A stretch of 64,000 nt of DNA, taken from positions 20,909,638 through 20,973,637 of the forward strand of contig OZ059900.1 in the NCBI GenBank assembly GCA_964057225.1, written 5' to 3'. The notes below the pieces were generated by a model, which was not told the origin of the DNA, did not search any database, and saw nothing but the letters and a program-made list of their open reading frames with translations. A program made the translations under genes and the position numbers. Below are positions 10,260 to 23,597 of this stretch, in pieces. The stretch's first letter is position 1. Each line of letters starts with the position of its first letter. Source of the DNA: Auanema rhodensis. Lineage: Eukaryota; Nematoda; Chromadorea; Rhabditida; Rhabditidae.

Positions 10260-13200
10260 TGTAACACGCTGAAATTCGTTGCATTTGACGACTCATATGA
10301 ACAAAAATCGATTTAATCAATATTAGCCATAAGGGGCGTGCCCTCAGAATATGCTAATTTCCTTAATTTTCTAACCCCTGTTTTTTTGTCGTGAAAGTGG
10401 AATTAGACGTTGTAGGAACAATTTTGAGCTAGGTTTCATTGACATTGCATGAGTTTGAACGCATGAAATCGTAAGTCAAAACCTTGTTTACAGCGAAATT
10501 TCCAAAAACTGGTTTTCCAGCATAATAAAATATTTCTCATGGGAAATACTGTGTTTTTGTATTTTTATAGTGTTCAGCATGTAAAATGCTTCATTTTAGT
10601 ATGTAACACGCTGAAATTCGTTGCATTTGACGACTCATATGAACAAAAATCGATTTAATCAATATTAGCCATAAGGGGCGTGCCCTCAGAATATGCTAAT
10701 TTCCTTAATTTTCTAACCCCGGTTTTTTTGTCGTGAAAGTGGAATTAGACGTTGTAGGAACAATTTTGAGCTAGGTTTCATTGACATTGCATGAGTTTGA
10801 ACACATGAAATCGTAAGTCAAAACCTTGTTTACAGCGAAATTTCCAAAAACTGGTTTTCCAGCATAATAAAATATTTCTCATGGGAAATACTGTGTTTTT
10901 GTATTTTTCTAGTGTTCAGCATGTAAAATGCTTCATTTTAGTATGTAACACGCTGAAATTCGTTGCATTTGACTACTCATATGAACAAAAATCGATTTAA
11001 TCAATATTAGCCATAAGGGGCGTGCCCTCAGAATATGCTAATTTCCTTAATTTTCTAACCCCTGTTTTTTTGTCGTGAAAGTGGAACTAGACGTTGTAGG
11101 AACAATTTTGAGCTAGGTTTCATTGACATTGCATGAGTTTGAACACATGAAATCGTAAGTCAAAACCTTGTTTACAGCGAAATTTCCAAAAACTGGTTTT
11201 CCAGCATAATAAAATATTTCTCATGGGAAATACTGTGTTTTTGTATTTTTCTAGTGTTCAGCATGTGAAATGCTTCATTTTAGTATGTAACACGCTGAAA
11301 TTCGTTGCATTTGACGACTCATATGAACAAAAATCGATTTAATCAATATTAGCCATAAGGGGCGTGCCCTCAGAATATGCTAATTTCCTTAATTTTCTAA
11401 CCCCGGTTTTTTTGTCGTGAAAGTGGAATTAGACGTTGTAGGAACAATTTTGAGCTAGGTTTCATTGACATTGCATGAGTTTGAACACATGAAATCGTAA
11501 GTCAAAACCTTGTTTACAGCGAAATTTCCAAAAACTGGTTTTCCAGCATAATAAAATATTTCTCATGGGAAATACTGTGTTTTTGTATTTTTCTAGTGTT
11601 CAGCATGTAAAATGCTTCATTTTAGTATGTAACACGCTGAAATTCGTTGCATTTGACTACTCATATGAACAAAAATCGATTTAATCAATATTAGCCATAA
11701 GGGGCGTGCCCTCAGAATATGCTAATTTCCTTAATTTTCTAACCCCTGTTTTTTTGTCGTGAAAGTGGAACTAGACGTTGTACAAACAATTTTGAGCTAG
11801 GTTTCATTGACATTGCATGACTTTGAACACATGAAATCGTAAGTCAAAACCTTGTTTACAGCGAAATTTCCAAAAACTGGTTTTCCAGCATAATAAAATA
11901 TTTCTCATGAGAAATACTGTGTTTTTGTTTTTTTCTAGTGTTCAGCATGTAAAATGCTTCATTTTAGTATGTAACACGCTGAAATTCGTTGCATTTGACG
12001 ACTCATATGAACAAAAATCGATTTAATCAATATTAGCCATAAGGGGCGTGCCCTCAGAATATGCTAATTTCCTTAATTTTCTAACCCCGGTTTTTTTGTC
12101 GTGAAAGTGGAACTAGACGTTGTAGGAACAATTTTGAGCTAGGTTTCATTGACATTGCATGAGTTTGAACACATGAAATCGTAAGTCAAAACCTTGTTTA
12201 CAGCGAAATTTCCAAAAACTGGTTTTCCAGCATAATAAAATATTTCTCATGGGAAATACTGTGTTTTTGTATTTTTCTAGTGTTCAGCATGTAAAATGCT
12301 TCATTTTAGTATGTAACACGCTGAAATTCGTTGCATTTGACTACTCATATGAACAAAAATCGATTTAATCAATATTAGCCATAAGGGGCGTGCCCTCAGA
12401 ATATGCTAATTTCCTTAATTTTCTAACCCCTGTTTTTTTGTCGTGAAAGTGGAACTAGACGTTGTAGGAACAATTTTGAGCTAGGTTTCATTGACATTGC
12501 ATGAGTTTGAACACATGAAATCGTAAGTCAAAACCTTGTTTACAGCGAAATTTCCAAAAACTGGTTTTCCAGCATAATAAAATATTTCTCATGGGAAATA
12601 CTGTGTTTTTGTATTTTTCTAGTGTTCAGCATGTGAAATGCTTCATTTTAGTATGTAACACGCTGAAATTCGTTGCATTTGACTACTCATATGAACAAAA
12701 ATCGATTTAATCAATATTAGCCATAAGGGGCGTGCCCTCAGAATATGCTAATTTCCTTAATTTTCTAACCCCTGTTTTTTTGTCGTGAAAGTGGAACTAG
12801 ACGTTGTAGGAACAATTTTGAGCTAGGTTTCATTGACATTGCATGAGTTTGAACACATGAAATCGTAAGTCAAAACCTTGTTTACAGCGAAATTTCCAAA
12901 AACTGGTTTTCCAGCATAATAAAATATTTCTCATGGGAAATACTGTGTTTTTGTATTTTTCTAGTGTTCAGCATGTGAAATGCTTCATTTTAGTATGTAA
13001 CACGCTGAAATTCGTTGCATTTGACGACTCATATGAACAAAAATCGATTTAATCAATATTAGCCATAAGGGGCGTGCCCTCAGAACATGCTAATTTCCTT
13101 AATTTTCTAACCCCGGTTTTTTTGTCGTGAAAGTGGAATTAGACGTTGTAGGAACAATTTTGAGCTAGGTTTCTTTGACATTGCATGAGTTTGAACACAT

Positions 13201-14021
13201 GAAATCGTAAGTCAAAACCTTGTTTACAGCGAAATTTCCAAAAACTGGTTTTCCAGCATAATAAAATATTTCTCATGGGAAATACTGTGTTTTTGTATTT
13301 TTCTAGTGTTCAGCATGTAAAATGTTTCATTTTAGTATGTAACACGCTGAAATTCGTTGCATTTGACGACTCATATGAACAAAAATCGATTTAATCAATA
13401 TTAGCCATAAGGGGCGTGCCCTCAGAATATGCTAATTTCCTTAATTTTCTAACCCCTGTTTTTTTGTCGTGAAAGTGGAACTAGACGTTGTGGGAACAAT
13501 TTTGAGCTAGGTTTCATTGACATTGCATGAGTTTGAACACATGAAATCGTAAGTCAAAACCTTGTTTACAGCGAAATTTCCAAAAACTGGTTTTCCAGCA
13601 TAATAAAATATTTCTCATGGGAAATACTGTGTTTTTGTATTTTTCTAGTGTTCAGCATGTAAAATGCTTCATTTTAGTATGTAACACGCTGAAATTCGTT
13701 GCATTTGACGACTCATATGAACAAAAATCGATTTAATCAATATTAGCCATAAGGGGCGTGCCCTCAGAATATGCTAATTTCCTTAATTTTCTAACCCCGG
13801 TTTTTTTGTCGTGAAAGTGGAATTAGACGTTGTAGGAACAATTTTGAGCTAGGTTTCATTGACATTGCATGAGTTTGAACACATGAAATCGTAAGTCAAA
13901 ACCTTGTTTACAGCGAAATTTCCAAAAACTGGTTTTCCAGCATAATAAAATATTTCTCATGGGAAATACTGTGTTTTTGTATTTTTCTAGTGTTCAGCAT
14001 GTAAAATGCTTCATTTTAGTA
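10260..14021 (+). repeat. Gamma block, copy 1 (M31-M41)
   Basis: The series begins with a monomer carrying 144T, 202G (GAACGCAT) and 308A (TTTTTATAG). It continues 120G/144T, 31T+324G, 120G/144T, a 194C+283A monomer with a private TTTTTTTCT (near 11930), a 120G/144C, two 31T+324G, a 120G/144T/330T, and a monomer with TGGGAAC (M40). The same order appears at 29411-33515 with one extra monomer (M89). The shared private TTTTTTTCT mark makes common descent secure. Confidence 0.8.
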
Positions 14022-17000
14022 TGTAACACGCTGAAATTCGTTGCATTTGACTACTCATATGAACAAAAATCGATTTAATCAATATTAGCCATAAGGGGCG
14101 TGCCCTCAGAATATGCTAATTTCCTTAATTTTCTAACCCCTGTTTTTTTGTCGTGAAAGTGGAACTAGACGTTGTAGGAACAATTTTGAGCTAGGTTTCA
14201 TTGACATTGCATGAGTTTGAACACATGAAATCGTAAGTCAAAACCTTGTTTACAGCGAAATTTCCAAAAACTGGTTTTCCAGCATAATAAAATATTTCTC
14301 ATGAGAAATACTGTGTTTTTGTATTTTTCTAGTGTTCAGCATGTAAAATGCTTCATTTTAGTATGTAACACGATGAAATTCGTTGCATTTGACGACTCAT
14401 ATGAACAAAAATCGATTTAATCAATATTAGCCATAAGGGGCGTGCCCTCAGAATATGCTAATTTCATTAATTTTCTAACCCCTGTTTTTTTGTCGTGAAA
14501 GTGGAACTAGACGTTGTAGGAACAATTTTGAGCTAGGTTTCATTGACATTGCATGAGTTTGAACACATGAAATCGTAAGTCAAAACCTTGTTTACAGCGA
14601 AATTTCCAAAAACTGGTTTTCCAGCATAATAAAATATTTCTCATGGGAAATACTGTGTTTTTGTATTTTTCTAGTGTTCAGCATGTAAAATGCTTCATTT
14701 TAGTATGTAACACGCTGAAATTCGTTGCATTTGACGACTCATATGAACAAAAATCGATTTAATCAATATTAGCCATAAGGGGCGTGCCCTCAGAATATGC
14801 TAATTTCCTTAATTTTCTAACCCCTGTTTTTTTGTCGTGAAAGTGGAACTAGACGTTGTAGGAACAATTTTGAGCTAGGTTTCATTGACATTGCATGAGT
14901 TTGAACACATGAAATCGTAAGTCAAAACCTTGTTTACAGCGAAATTTCCAAAAACTGGTTTTCCAGCATAATAAAATATTTCTCATGGGAAATACTGTGT
15001 TTTTGTATTTTTCTAGTGTTCAGCATGTAAAATGCTTCATTTTAGTATGTAACACGCTGAAATTCGTTGCATTTGACGACTCATATGAACAAAAATCGAT
15101 TTAATCAATATTAGCCATAAGGGGCGTGCCCTCAGAATATGCTAATTTCCTTAATTTTCTAACCCCGGTTTTTTTGTCGTGAAAGTGGAATTAGACGTTG
15201 TAGGAACAATTTTGAGCTAGGTTTCATTGACATTGCATGAGTTTGAACACATGAAATCGTAAGTCAAAACCTTGTTTACAGCGAAATTTCCAAAAACTGG
15301 TTTTCCAGCATAATAAAATATTTCTCATGGGAAATACTGTGTTTTTGTATTTTTCTAGTGTTCAGCATGTAAAATGCTTCATTTTAGTATGTAACACGCT
15401 GAAATTCGTTGCATTTGACTACTCATATGAACAAAAATCGATTTAATCAATATTAGCCATAAGGGGCGTGCCCTCAGAATATGCTAATTTCCTTAATTTT
15501 CTAACCCCTGTTTTTTTGTCGTGAAAGTGGAACTAGACGTTGTACAAACAATTTTGAGCTAGGTTTCATTGACATTGCATGAGTTTGAACACATGAAATC
15601 GTAAGTCAAAACCTTGTTTACAGCGAAATTTCCAAAAACTGGTTTTCCAGCATAATAAAATATTTCTCATGAGAAATACTGTGTTTTTGTATTTTTCTAG
15701 TGTTCAGCATGTAAAATGCTTCATTTTAGTATGTAACACGCTGAAATTCGTTGCATTTGACTACTCATATGAACAAAAATCGATTTAATCAATATTAGCC
15801 ATAAGGGGCGTGCCCTCAGAATATGCTAATTTCCTTAATTTTCTAACCCCTGTTTTTTTGTCGTGAAAGTGGAACTAGACGTTGTACAAACAATTTTGAG
15901 CTAGGTTTCATTGACATTGCATGAGTTTGAACACATGAAATCGTAAGTCAAAACCTTGTTTACAGCGAAATTTCCAAAAACTGGTTTTCCAGCATAATAA
16001 AATATTTCTCATGAGAAATACTGTGTTTTTGTATTTTTCTAGTGTTCAGCATGTAAAATGCTTCATTTTAGTATGTAACACGATGAAATTCGTTGCATTT
16101 GACGACTCATATGAACAAAAATCGATTTAATCAATATTAGCCATAAGGGGCGTGCCCTCAGAATATGCTAATTTCCTTAATTTTCTAACCCCTGTTTTTT
16201 TGTCGTGAAAGTGGAACTAGACGTTGTAGGAACAATTTTGAGCTAGGTTTCATTGACATTGCATGAGTTTGAACACATGAAATCGTAAGTCAAAACCTTG
16301 TTTACAGCGAAATTTCCAAAAACTGGTTTTCCAGCATAATAAAATATTTCTCATGGGAAATACTGTGTTTTTGTATTTTTCTAGTGTTCAGCATGTGAAA
16401 TGCTTCATTTTAGTATGTAACACGCTGAAATTCGTTGCATTTGACGACTCATATGAACAAAAATCGATTTAATCAATATTAGCCATAAGGGGCGTGCCCT
16501 CAGAATATGCTAATTTCCTTAATTTTCTAACCCCTGTTTTTTTGTCGTGAAAGTGGAAACAGACGTTGTAGGAACAATTTTGAGCTAGGTTTCATTGACA
16601 TTGCATGAGTTTGAACACATGAAATCGTAAGTCAAAACCTTGTTTACAGCGAAATTTCCAAAAACTGGTTTTCCAGCATAATAAAATATTTCTCATGAGA
16701 AATACTGTGTTTTTGTATTTTTCTAGTGTTCAGCATGTAAAATGCTTCATTTTAGTATGTAACACGATGAAATTCGTTGCATTTGACGACTCATATGAAC
16801 AAAAATCGATTTAATCAATATTAGCCATAAGGGGCGTGCCCTCAGAATATGCTAATTTCCTTAATTTTCTAACCCCTGTTTTTTTGTCGTGAAAGTGGAA
16901 CTAGACGTTGTAGGAACAATTTTGAGCTAGGTTTCATTGACATTGCATGAGTTTGAACACATGAAATCGTAAGTCAAAACCTTGTTTACAGCGAAATTTC

Positions 17001-18467
17001 CAAAAACTGGTTTTCCAGCATAATAAAATATTTCTCATGAGAAATACTGTGTTTTTGTATTTTTCTAGTGTTCAGCATGTAAAATGCTTCATTTTAGTAT
17101 GTAACACGATGAAATTCGTTGCATTTGACGACTCATATGAACAAAAATCGATTTAATCAATATTAGCCATAAGGGGCGTGCCCTCAGAATATGCTAATTT
17201 CATTAATTTTCTAACCCCTGTTTTTTTGTCGTGAAAGTGGAACTAGACGTTGTAGGAACAATTTTGAGCTAGGTTTCATTGACATTGCATGAGTTTGAAC
17301 ACATGAAATCGTAAGTCAAAACCTTGTTTACAGCGAAATTTCCAAAAACTGGTTTTCCAGCATAATAAAATATTTCTCATGGGAAATACTGTGTTTTTGT
17401 ATTTTTCTAGTGTTCAGCATGTAAAATGCTTCATTTTAGTATGTAACACGCTGAAATTCGTTGCATTTGACGACTCATATGAACAAAAATCGATTTAATC
17501 AATATTAGCCATAAGGGGCGTGCCCTCAGAATATGCTAATTTCCTTAATTTTCTAACCCCTGTTTTTTTGTCGTGAAAGTGGAACTAGACGTTGTAGGAA
17601 CAATTTTGAGCTAGGTTTCATTGACATTGCATGAGTTTGAACACATGAAATCGTAAGTCAAAACCTTGTTTACAGCGAAATTTCCAAAAACTGGTTTTCC
17701 AGCATAATAAAATATTTCTCATGGGAAATACTGTGTTTTTGTATTTTTCTAGTGTTCAGCATGTGAAATGCTTCATTTTAGTATGTAACACGCTGAAATT
17801 CGTTGCATTTGACGACTCATATGAACAAAAATCGATTTAATCAATATTAGCCATAAGGGGCGTGCCCTCAGAATATGCTAATTTCCTTAATTTTCTAACC
17901 CCGGTTTTTTTGTCGTGAAAGTGGAATTAGACGTTGTAGGAACAATTTTGAGCTAGGTTTCATTGACATTGCATGAGTTTGAACACATGAAATCGTAAGT
18001 CAAAACCTTGTTTACAGCGAAATTTCCAAAAACTGGTTTTCCAGCATAATAAAATATTTCTCATGGGAAATACTGTGTTTTTGTATTTTTCTAGTGTTCA
18101 GCATGTAAAATGCTTCATTTTAGTATGTAACACGCTGAAATTCGTTGCATTTGACTACTCATATGAACAAAAATCGATTTAATCAATATTAGCCATAAGG
18201 GGCGTGCCCTCAGAATATGCTAATTTCCTTAATTTTCTAACCCCTGTTTTTTTGTCGTGAAAGTGGAACTAGACGTTGTACAAACAATTTTGAGCTAGGT
18301 TTCATTGACATTGCATGAGTTTGAACACATGAAATCGTAAGTCAAAACCTTGTTTACAGCGAAATTTCCAAAAACTGGTTTTCCAGCATAATAAAATATT
18401 TCTCATGAGAAATACTGTGTTTTTGTATTTTTCTAGTGTTCAGCATGTAAAATGCTTCATTTTAGTA
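14022..18467 (+). repeat. Delta block, copy 1 (M42-M54)
   Basis: The series reads 31T+283A, 10A+TTTCATT, plain, 120G/144T, two successive 31T+CA156+283A, 10A+324G, GGAAAC+283A, 10A+283A, 10A+TTTCATT, 324G, 120G/144T, 31T+CA156+283A. The same order is seen at 37620-41723 (M111-M122), except that M50 (10A with 283A) is missing there. M50 looks like a recombinant of its neighbours. Confidence 0.75.
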
Positions 18468-19493
18468 TGTAACACGCTGAAATTCGTTGCATTTGACGAC
18501 TCATATGAACAAAAATCGATTTAATCAATATTAGCCATAAGGGGCGTGCCCTCAGAATATGCTAATTTCCTTAATTTTCTAACCCCTGTTTTGTTGTCGT
18601 GAAAGTGGAACTAGACGTTGTAGGAACAATTTTGAGCTAGGTTTCATTGACATTGCATGAGTTTGAACACATGAAATCGTAAGTCAAAACCTTGTTTACA
18701 GCGAAATTTCCAAAAACTGGTTTTCCAGCATAATAAAATATTTCTCATGGGAAATACTGTGTTTTTGTATTTTTCTAGTGTTCAGCATGTAAAATGCTTC
18801 ATTTTAGTATGTAACACGCTGAAGTTCGTTGCATTTGACGACTCATATGAACAAAAATCGATTTAATCAATATTAGCCATAAGGGGCGTGCCCTCAGAAT
18901 ATGCTAATTTCCTTAATTTTCTAACCCCTGTTTTTTTTGTCGTGAAAGTGGAACTAGACGTTGTAGGAACAATTTTGAGCTAGGTTTCATTGACATTGCA
19001 TGAGTTTGAACACATGAAATCGTAAGTCAAAACCTTGTTTACAGCGAAATTTCCAAAAACTGGTTTTCCAGCATAATAAAATATTTCTCATGGGAAATAC
19101 TGTGTTTTTGTATTTTTATAGTGTTCAGCATGTAAAATGCTTCATTTTAGTATGTAACACGCTGAAATTCGTTGCATTTGACGACTCATATGAACAAAAA
19201 TCGATTTAATCAATATTAGCCATAAGAGGCGTGCCCTCAGAATATGATAATTTCCTTAATTTTCTAACCCCTGTTTTTTGTCGTGAAAGTGGAACTAGAC
19301 GTTGTAGGAACAATTTTGAGCTAGGTTTCATTGACATTGCATGAGTTTGAACACATGAAATCGTAAGTCAAAACCTTGTTTACAGCGAAATTTCCAAAAA
19401 CTGGTTTTCCAGCATAATAAAATATTTCTCATGGGAAATACTGTGTTTTTGTATTTTTATAGTGTTCAGCATGTAAAATGCTTCATTTTAGTA
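18468..19493 (+). repeat. Irregular monomers M55-M57 at super-repeat junction
   Basis: Three adjacent monomers carry an unusual load of private changes. M55 has TTTTGTTGTC within the T run. M56 has CTGAAGTTCG and eight Ts in the run. M57 has AAGAGGCG, ATGATAAT and six Ts. M56 and M57 share 308A. Two of the seven length changes of the whole window fall here. The stretch lies between the delta block of copy 1 and the alpha-like monomers that follow, so it may be an old or less homogenised segment. Confidence 0.7.
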
Positions 19494-20861
19494 TGTAACA
19501 CGCTGAAATTCGTTGCATTTGACGACTCATATGAACAAAAATCGATTTAATCAATATTAGCCATAAGGGGCGTGCCCTCAGAATATGCTAATTTCCTTAA
19601 TTTTCTAACCCCTGTTTTTTTGTCGTGAAAGTGGAACTAGACGTTGTACGAACAATTTTGAGCTAGGTTTCATTGACATTGCATGAGTTTGAACACATGA
19701 AATCGTAAGTCAAAACCTTGTTTACAGCGAAAATTCCAAAAACTGGTTTTCCAGCATAATAAAATATTTCTCATGGGAAATACTGTGTTTTTGTATTTTT
19801 CTAGTGTTCAGCATGTAAAATACTTCATTTTAGTATGTAACACGCTGAAATTCGTTGCATTTGACGACTCATATGAACAAAAATCGATTTAATCAATATT
19901 AGCCATAAGGGGCGTGCCCTCAGAATATGCTAATTTGCTAAATTTTCTAACCCCTGTTTTTTTGTCGTGAAAGTGGAACCAGACGTTGTACGAACAATTT
20001 TGAGCTAGGTTTCATTGACATTGCATGAGTTTGAACACATGAAATCGTATGTCAAAACCTTGTTTACAGCGAAATTTCCAAAAACTGGTTTTCCAGCATA
20101 ATAAAATATTTCTCATGGGAAATACTGTGTTTTTGTATTTTTCTAGTGTTCAGCATGTAAAATGCTTCATTTTAGTATGTAACACGCTGAAATTCGTTGC
20201 ATTTGACGACTCATATGAACAAAAATCGATTTAATCAATATTAGCCATAAGGGGCGTGCCCTCAGAATATGCTAATTTCCTTAATTTTCTAACCCCTGTT
20301 TTTTTGTCGTGAAAGTGGAACTAGACGTTGTACGAACAATTTTGAGCTAGGTTTCATTGACATTGCATGAGTTTGAACACATGAAATCGTAAGTCAAAAC
20401 CTTGTTTACAGCGAAAATTCCAAAAACTGGTTTTCCAGCATAATAAAATATTTCTCATGGGAAATACTGTGTTTTTGTATTTTTCTAGTGTTCAGCATGT
20501 AAAATGCTTCATTTCAGTATGTAACACGCTGAAATTCGTTGCATTTGACTACTCATATGAACAAAAATCGATTTAATCAATATTAGCCATAAGGGGCGTG
20601 CCCTCAGAATATGCTAATTTCCTTAATTTTCTAACCCCTGTTTTTTTGTCGTGAAAGTGGAACTAGACGTTGTAGGAACAATTTTGAGCTAGGTTTCATT
20701 GACATTGCATGAGTTTGAACACATGAAATCGTAAGTCAAAAACTTGTTTACAGCGAAATTTCCAAAAACTGGTTTTCCAGCATAATAAAATATTTCTCAT
20801 GGGAAATACTGTGTTTTTGTATTTTTCTAGTGTTCAGCATGTGAAATGCTTCATTTTAGTA
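19494..20861 (+). repeat. Short extra alpha copy (M58-M61)
   Basis: M58-M60 repeat the marks of M2-M4: CG at 156, AAATACT, TAAATTTTC with GGAACC and GTATGTC, then CATTTCAGT. M61 begins like M5 (31T) but then has GG at 156 and lacks 283A, so homology ends inside M61. M59 differs from M3 and M65 in reading TTTGCTAAAT. The block lies exactly six monomers (2052 bp) before the matching part of alpha copy 2. It again contains the 61-codon chance frame (20049-20234). Confidence 0.8.
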
Positions 20862-21203
20862 TGTAACACGCTGAAATTCGTTGCATTTGACGACTCATAT
20901 GAACAAAAATCGATTTAATCAATATTAGCCATAAGGGGCGTGCCCTCAGAATATGCTAATTTCCTTAATTTTCTAACCCCTGTTTTTTTGTCGTGAAAGT
21001 GGAACTAGACGTTGTACAAACAATTTTGAGCTAGGTTTCATTGACATTGCATGAGTTTGAACACATGAAATCGTAAGTCAAAACCTTGTTTACAGCGAAA
21101 TTTCCAAAAACTGGTTTTCCAGCATAATAAAATATTTCTCATGGGAAATACTGTGTTTTTGTATTTTTATAGTGTTCAGCATGTAAAATGCTTCATTTTA
21201 GTA
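20862..21203 (+). repeat. M62, single linking monomer
   Basis: M62 sits between the short alpha copy and the full alpha copy 2. It combines CA at 156-157, usually linked to 283A, with 283G and with 308A, which normally goes with 202G or 120G monomers. This mixture is rare in the window and suggests a recombinant or gene-converted unit. Otherwise it follows the consensus at full 342-bp length. Confidence 0.65.
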
Positions 21204-23597
21204 TGTAACACGCTGAAATTCGTTGCATTTGACGACTCATATGAACAAAAATCGATTTAATCAATATTAGCCATAAAGGGCGTGCCCTCAGAATATGCTA
21301 ATTTCCTTAATTTTCTAACCCCTGTTTTTTTGTCGTGAAAGTGGAACTAGACGTTGTACGAACAATTTTGAGCTAGGTTTCATTGACATTGCATGAGTTT
21401 GAACACATGAAATCGTAAGTCAAAACCTTGTTTACAGCGAAAATTCCAAAAACTGGTTTTCCAGCATAATAAAATATTTCTCATGGGAAATACTGTGTTT
21501 TTGTATTTTTCTAGTGTTCAGCATGTAAAATGCTTCATTTTAGTATGTAACACGCTGAAATTCGTTGCATTTGACGACTCATATGAACAAAAATCGATTT
21601 AATCAATATTAGCCATAAGGGGCGTGCCCTCAGAATATGCTAATTTCCTTAATTTTCTAACCCCTGTTTTTTTGTCGTGAAAGTGGAACTAGACGTTGTA
21701 CGAACAATTTTGAGCTAGGTTTCATTGACATTGCATGAGTTTGAACACATGAAATCGTAAGTCAAAACCTTGTTTACAGCGAAAATTCCAAAAACTGGTT
21801 TTCCAGCATAATAAAATATTTCTCATGGGAAATACTGTGTTTTTGTATTTTTCTAGTGTTCAGCATGTAAAATACTTCATTTTAGTATGTAACACGCTGA
21901 AATTCGTTGCATTTGACGACTCATATGAACAAAAATCGATTTAATCAATATTAGCCATAAGGGGCGTGCCCTCAGAATATGCTAATTTCCTAAATTTTCT
22001 AACCCCTGTTTTTTTGTCGTGAAAGTGGAACCAGACGTTGTACGAACAATTTTGAGCTAGGTTTCATTGACATTGCATGAGTTTGAACACATGAAATCGT
22101 ATGTCAAAACCTTGTTTACAGCGAAATTTCCAAAAACTGGTTTTCCAGCATAATAAAATATTTCTCATGGGAAATACTGTGTTTTTGTATTTTTCTAGTG
22201 TTCAGCATGTAAAATGCTTCATTTTAGTATGTAACACGCTGAAATTCGTTGCATTTGACGACTCATATGAACAAAAATCGATTTAATCAATATTAGCCAT
22301 AAGGGGCGTGCCCTCAGAATATGCTAATTTCCTTAATTTTCTAACCCCTGTTTTTTTGTCGTGAAAGTGGAACTAGACGTTGTACGAACAATTTTGAGCT
22401 AGGTTTCATTGACATTGCATGAGTTTGAACACATGAAATCGTAAGTCAAAACCTTGTTTACAGCGAAAATTCCAAAAACTGGTTTTCCAGCATAATAAAA
22501 TATTTCTCATGGGAAATACTGTGTTTTTGTATTTTTCTAGTGTTCAGCATGTAAAATGCTTCATTTCAGTATGTAACACGCTGAAATTCGTTGCATTTGA
22601 CTACTCATATGAACAAAAATCGATTTAATCAATATTAGCCATAAGGGGCGTGCCCTCAGAATATGCTAATTTCCTTAATTTTCTAACCCCTGTTTTTTTG
22701 TCGTGAAAGTGGAACTAGACGTTGTACAAACAATTTTGAGCTAGGTTTCATTGACATTGCATGAGTTTGAACACATGAAATCGTAAGTCAAAACCTTGTT
22801 TACAGCGAAATTTCCAAAAACTGGTTTTCCAGCATAATAAAATATTTCTCATGAGAAATACTGTGTTTTTGTATTTTTCTAGTGTTCAGCATGTAAAATG
22901 CTTCATTTTAGTATGTAACACGATGAAATTCGTTGCATTTGACGACTCATATGAACAAAAATCGATTTAATCAATATTAGCCATAAGGGGCGTGCCCTCA
23001 GAATATGCTGATTTCATTAATTTTCTAACCCCCGTTTTTTTGTCGTGAAAGTGGAACTAGACGTTGAAGGAACAATTTTGAGCTAGGTTTCATTGACATT
23101 GCATGAGTTTGAACACATGAAATCGTAAGTCAAAACCTTGTTTACAGCGAAATTTCCAAAAACTGGTTTTCCAGCATAATAAAATATTTCTCATGGGAAA
23201 TACTGTGTTTTTGTATTTTTCTACTGTTCAGCATGTAAAATGTTTCATTTTAGTATTTAACACGCTGAAATTCGTTGCATTTGACGACTCATATGAACAA
23301 AAATCGATTTAATCAATATTAGCCATAAGGGGCGTGCCCTCAGAATATGCTAATTTCCTTAATTTTCTAACCCCTGTTTTTTTGTCGTGAAAGTGGAAAC
23401 AGACGTTGTACAAACAATTTTGAGCTAGGTTTCATTGACATTGCATGAGTTTGAACACATGAAATCGTAAGTCAAAACCTTGTTTACAGCGAAATTTCCA
23501 AAAACTGGTTTTCCAGCATAATAAAATATTTCTCATGAGAAATACTGTGTTTTTGTATTTTTCTAGTGTTCAGCATATAAAATGCTTCATTTTAGTA
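21204..23597 (+). repeat. Alpha block, copy 2 (M63-M69)
   Basis: This segment matches 1-2394 at an offset of 21203 bases (62 monomers less one base, due to the intervening length changes). The private marks of M1-M6 all recur, including AAAGGG near 21274, GTATGTC at 22101 and CTGATTTCATT near 23007. In M69 the match weakens: it keeps TATTTAACAC and GGAAAC but has 283A, CATATAAA and AGTACG, so the duplication boundary or a conversion tract lies in this monomer. The chance frame recurs at 22101-22286. Confidence 0.85.
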
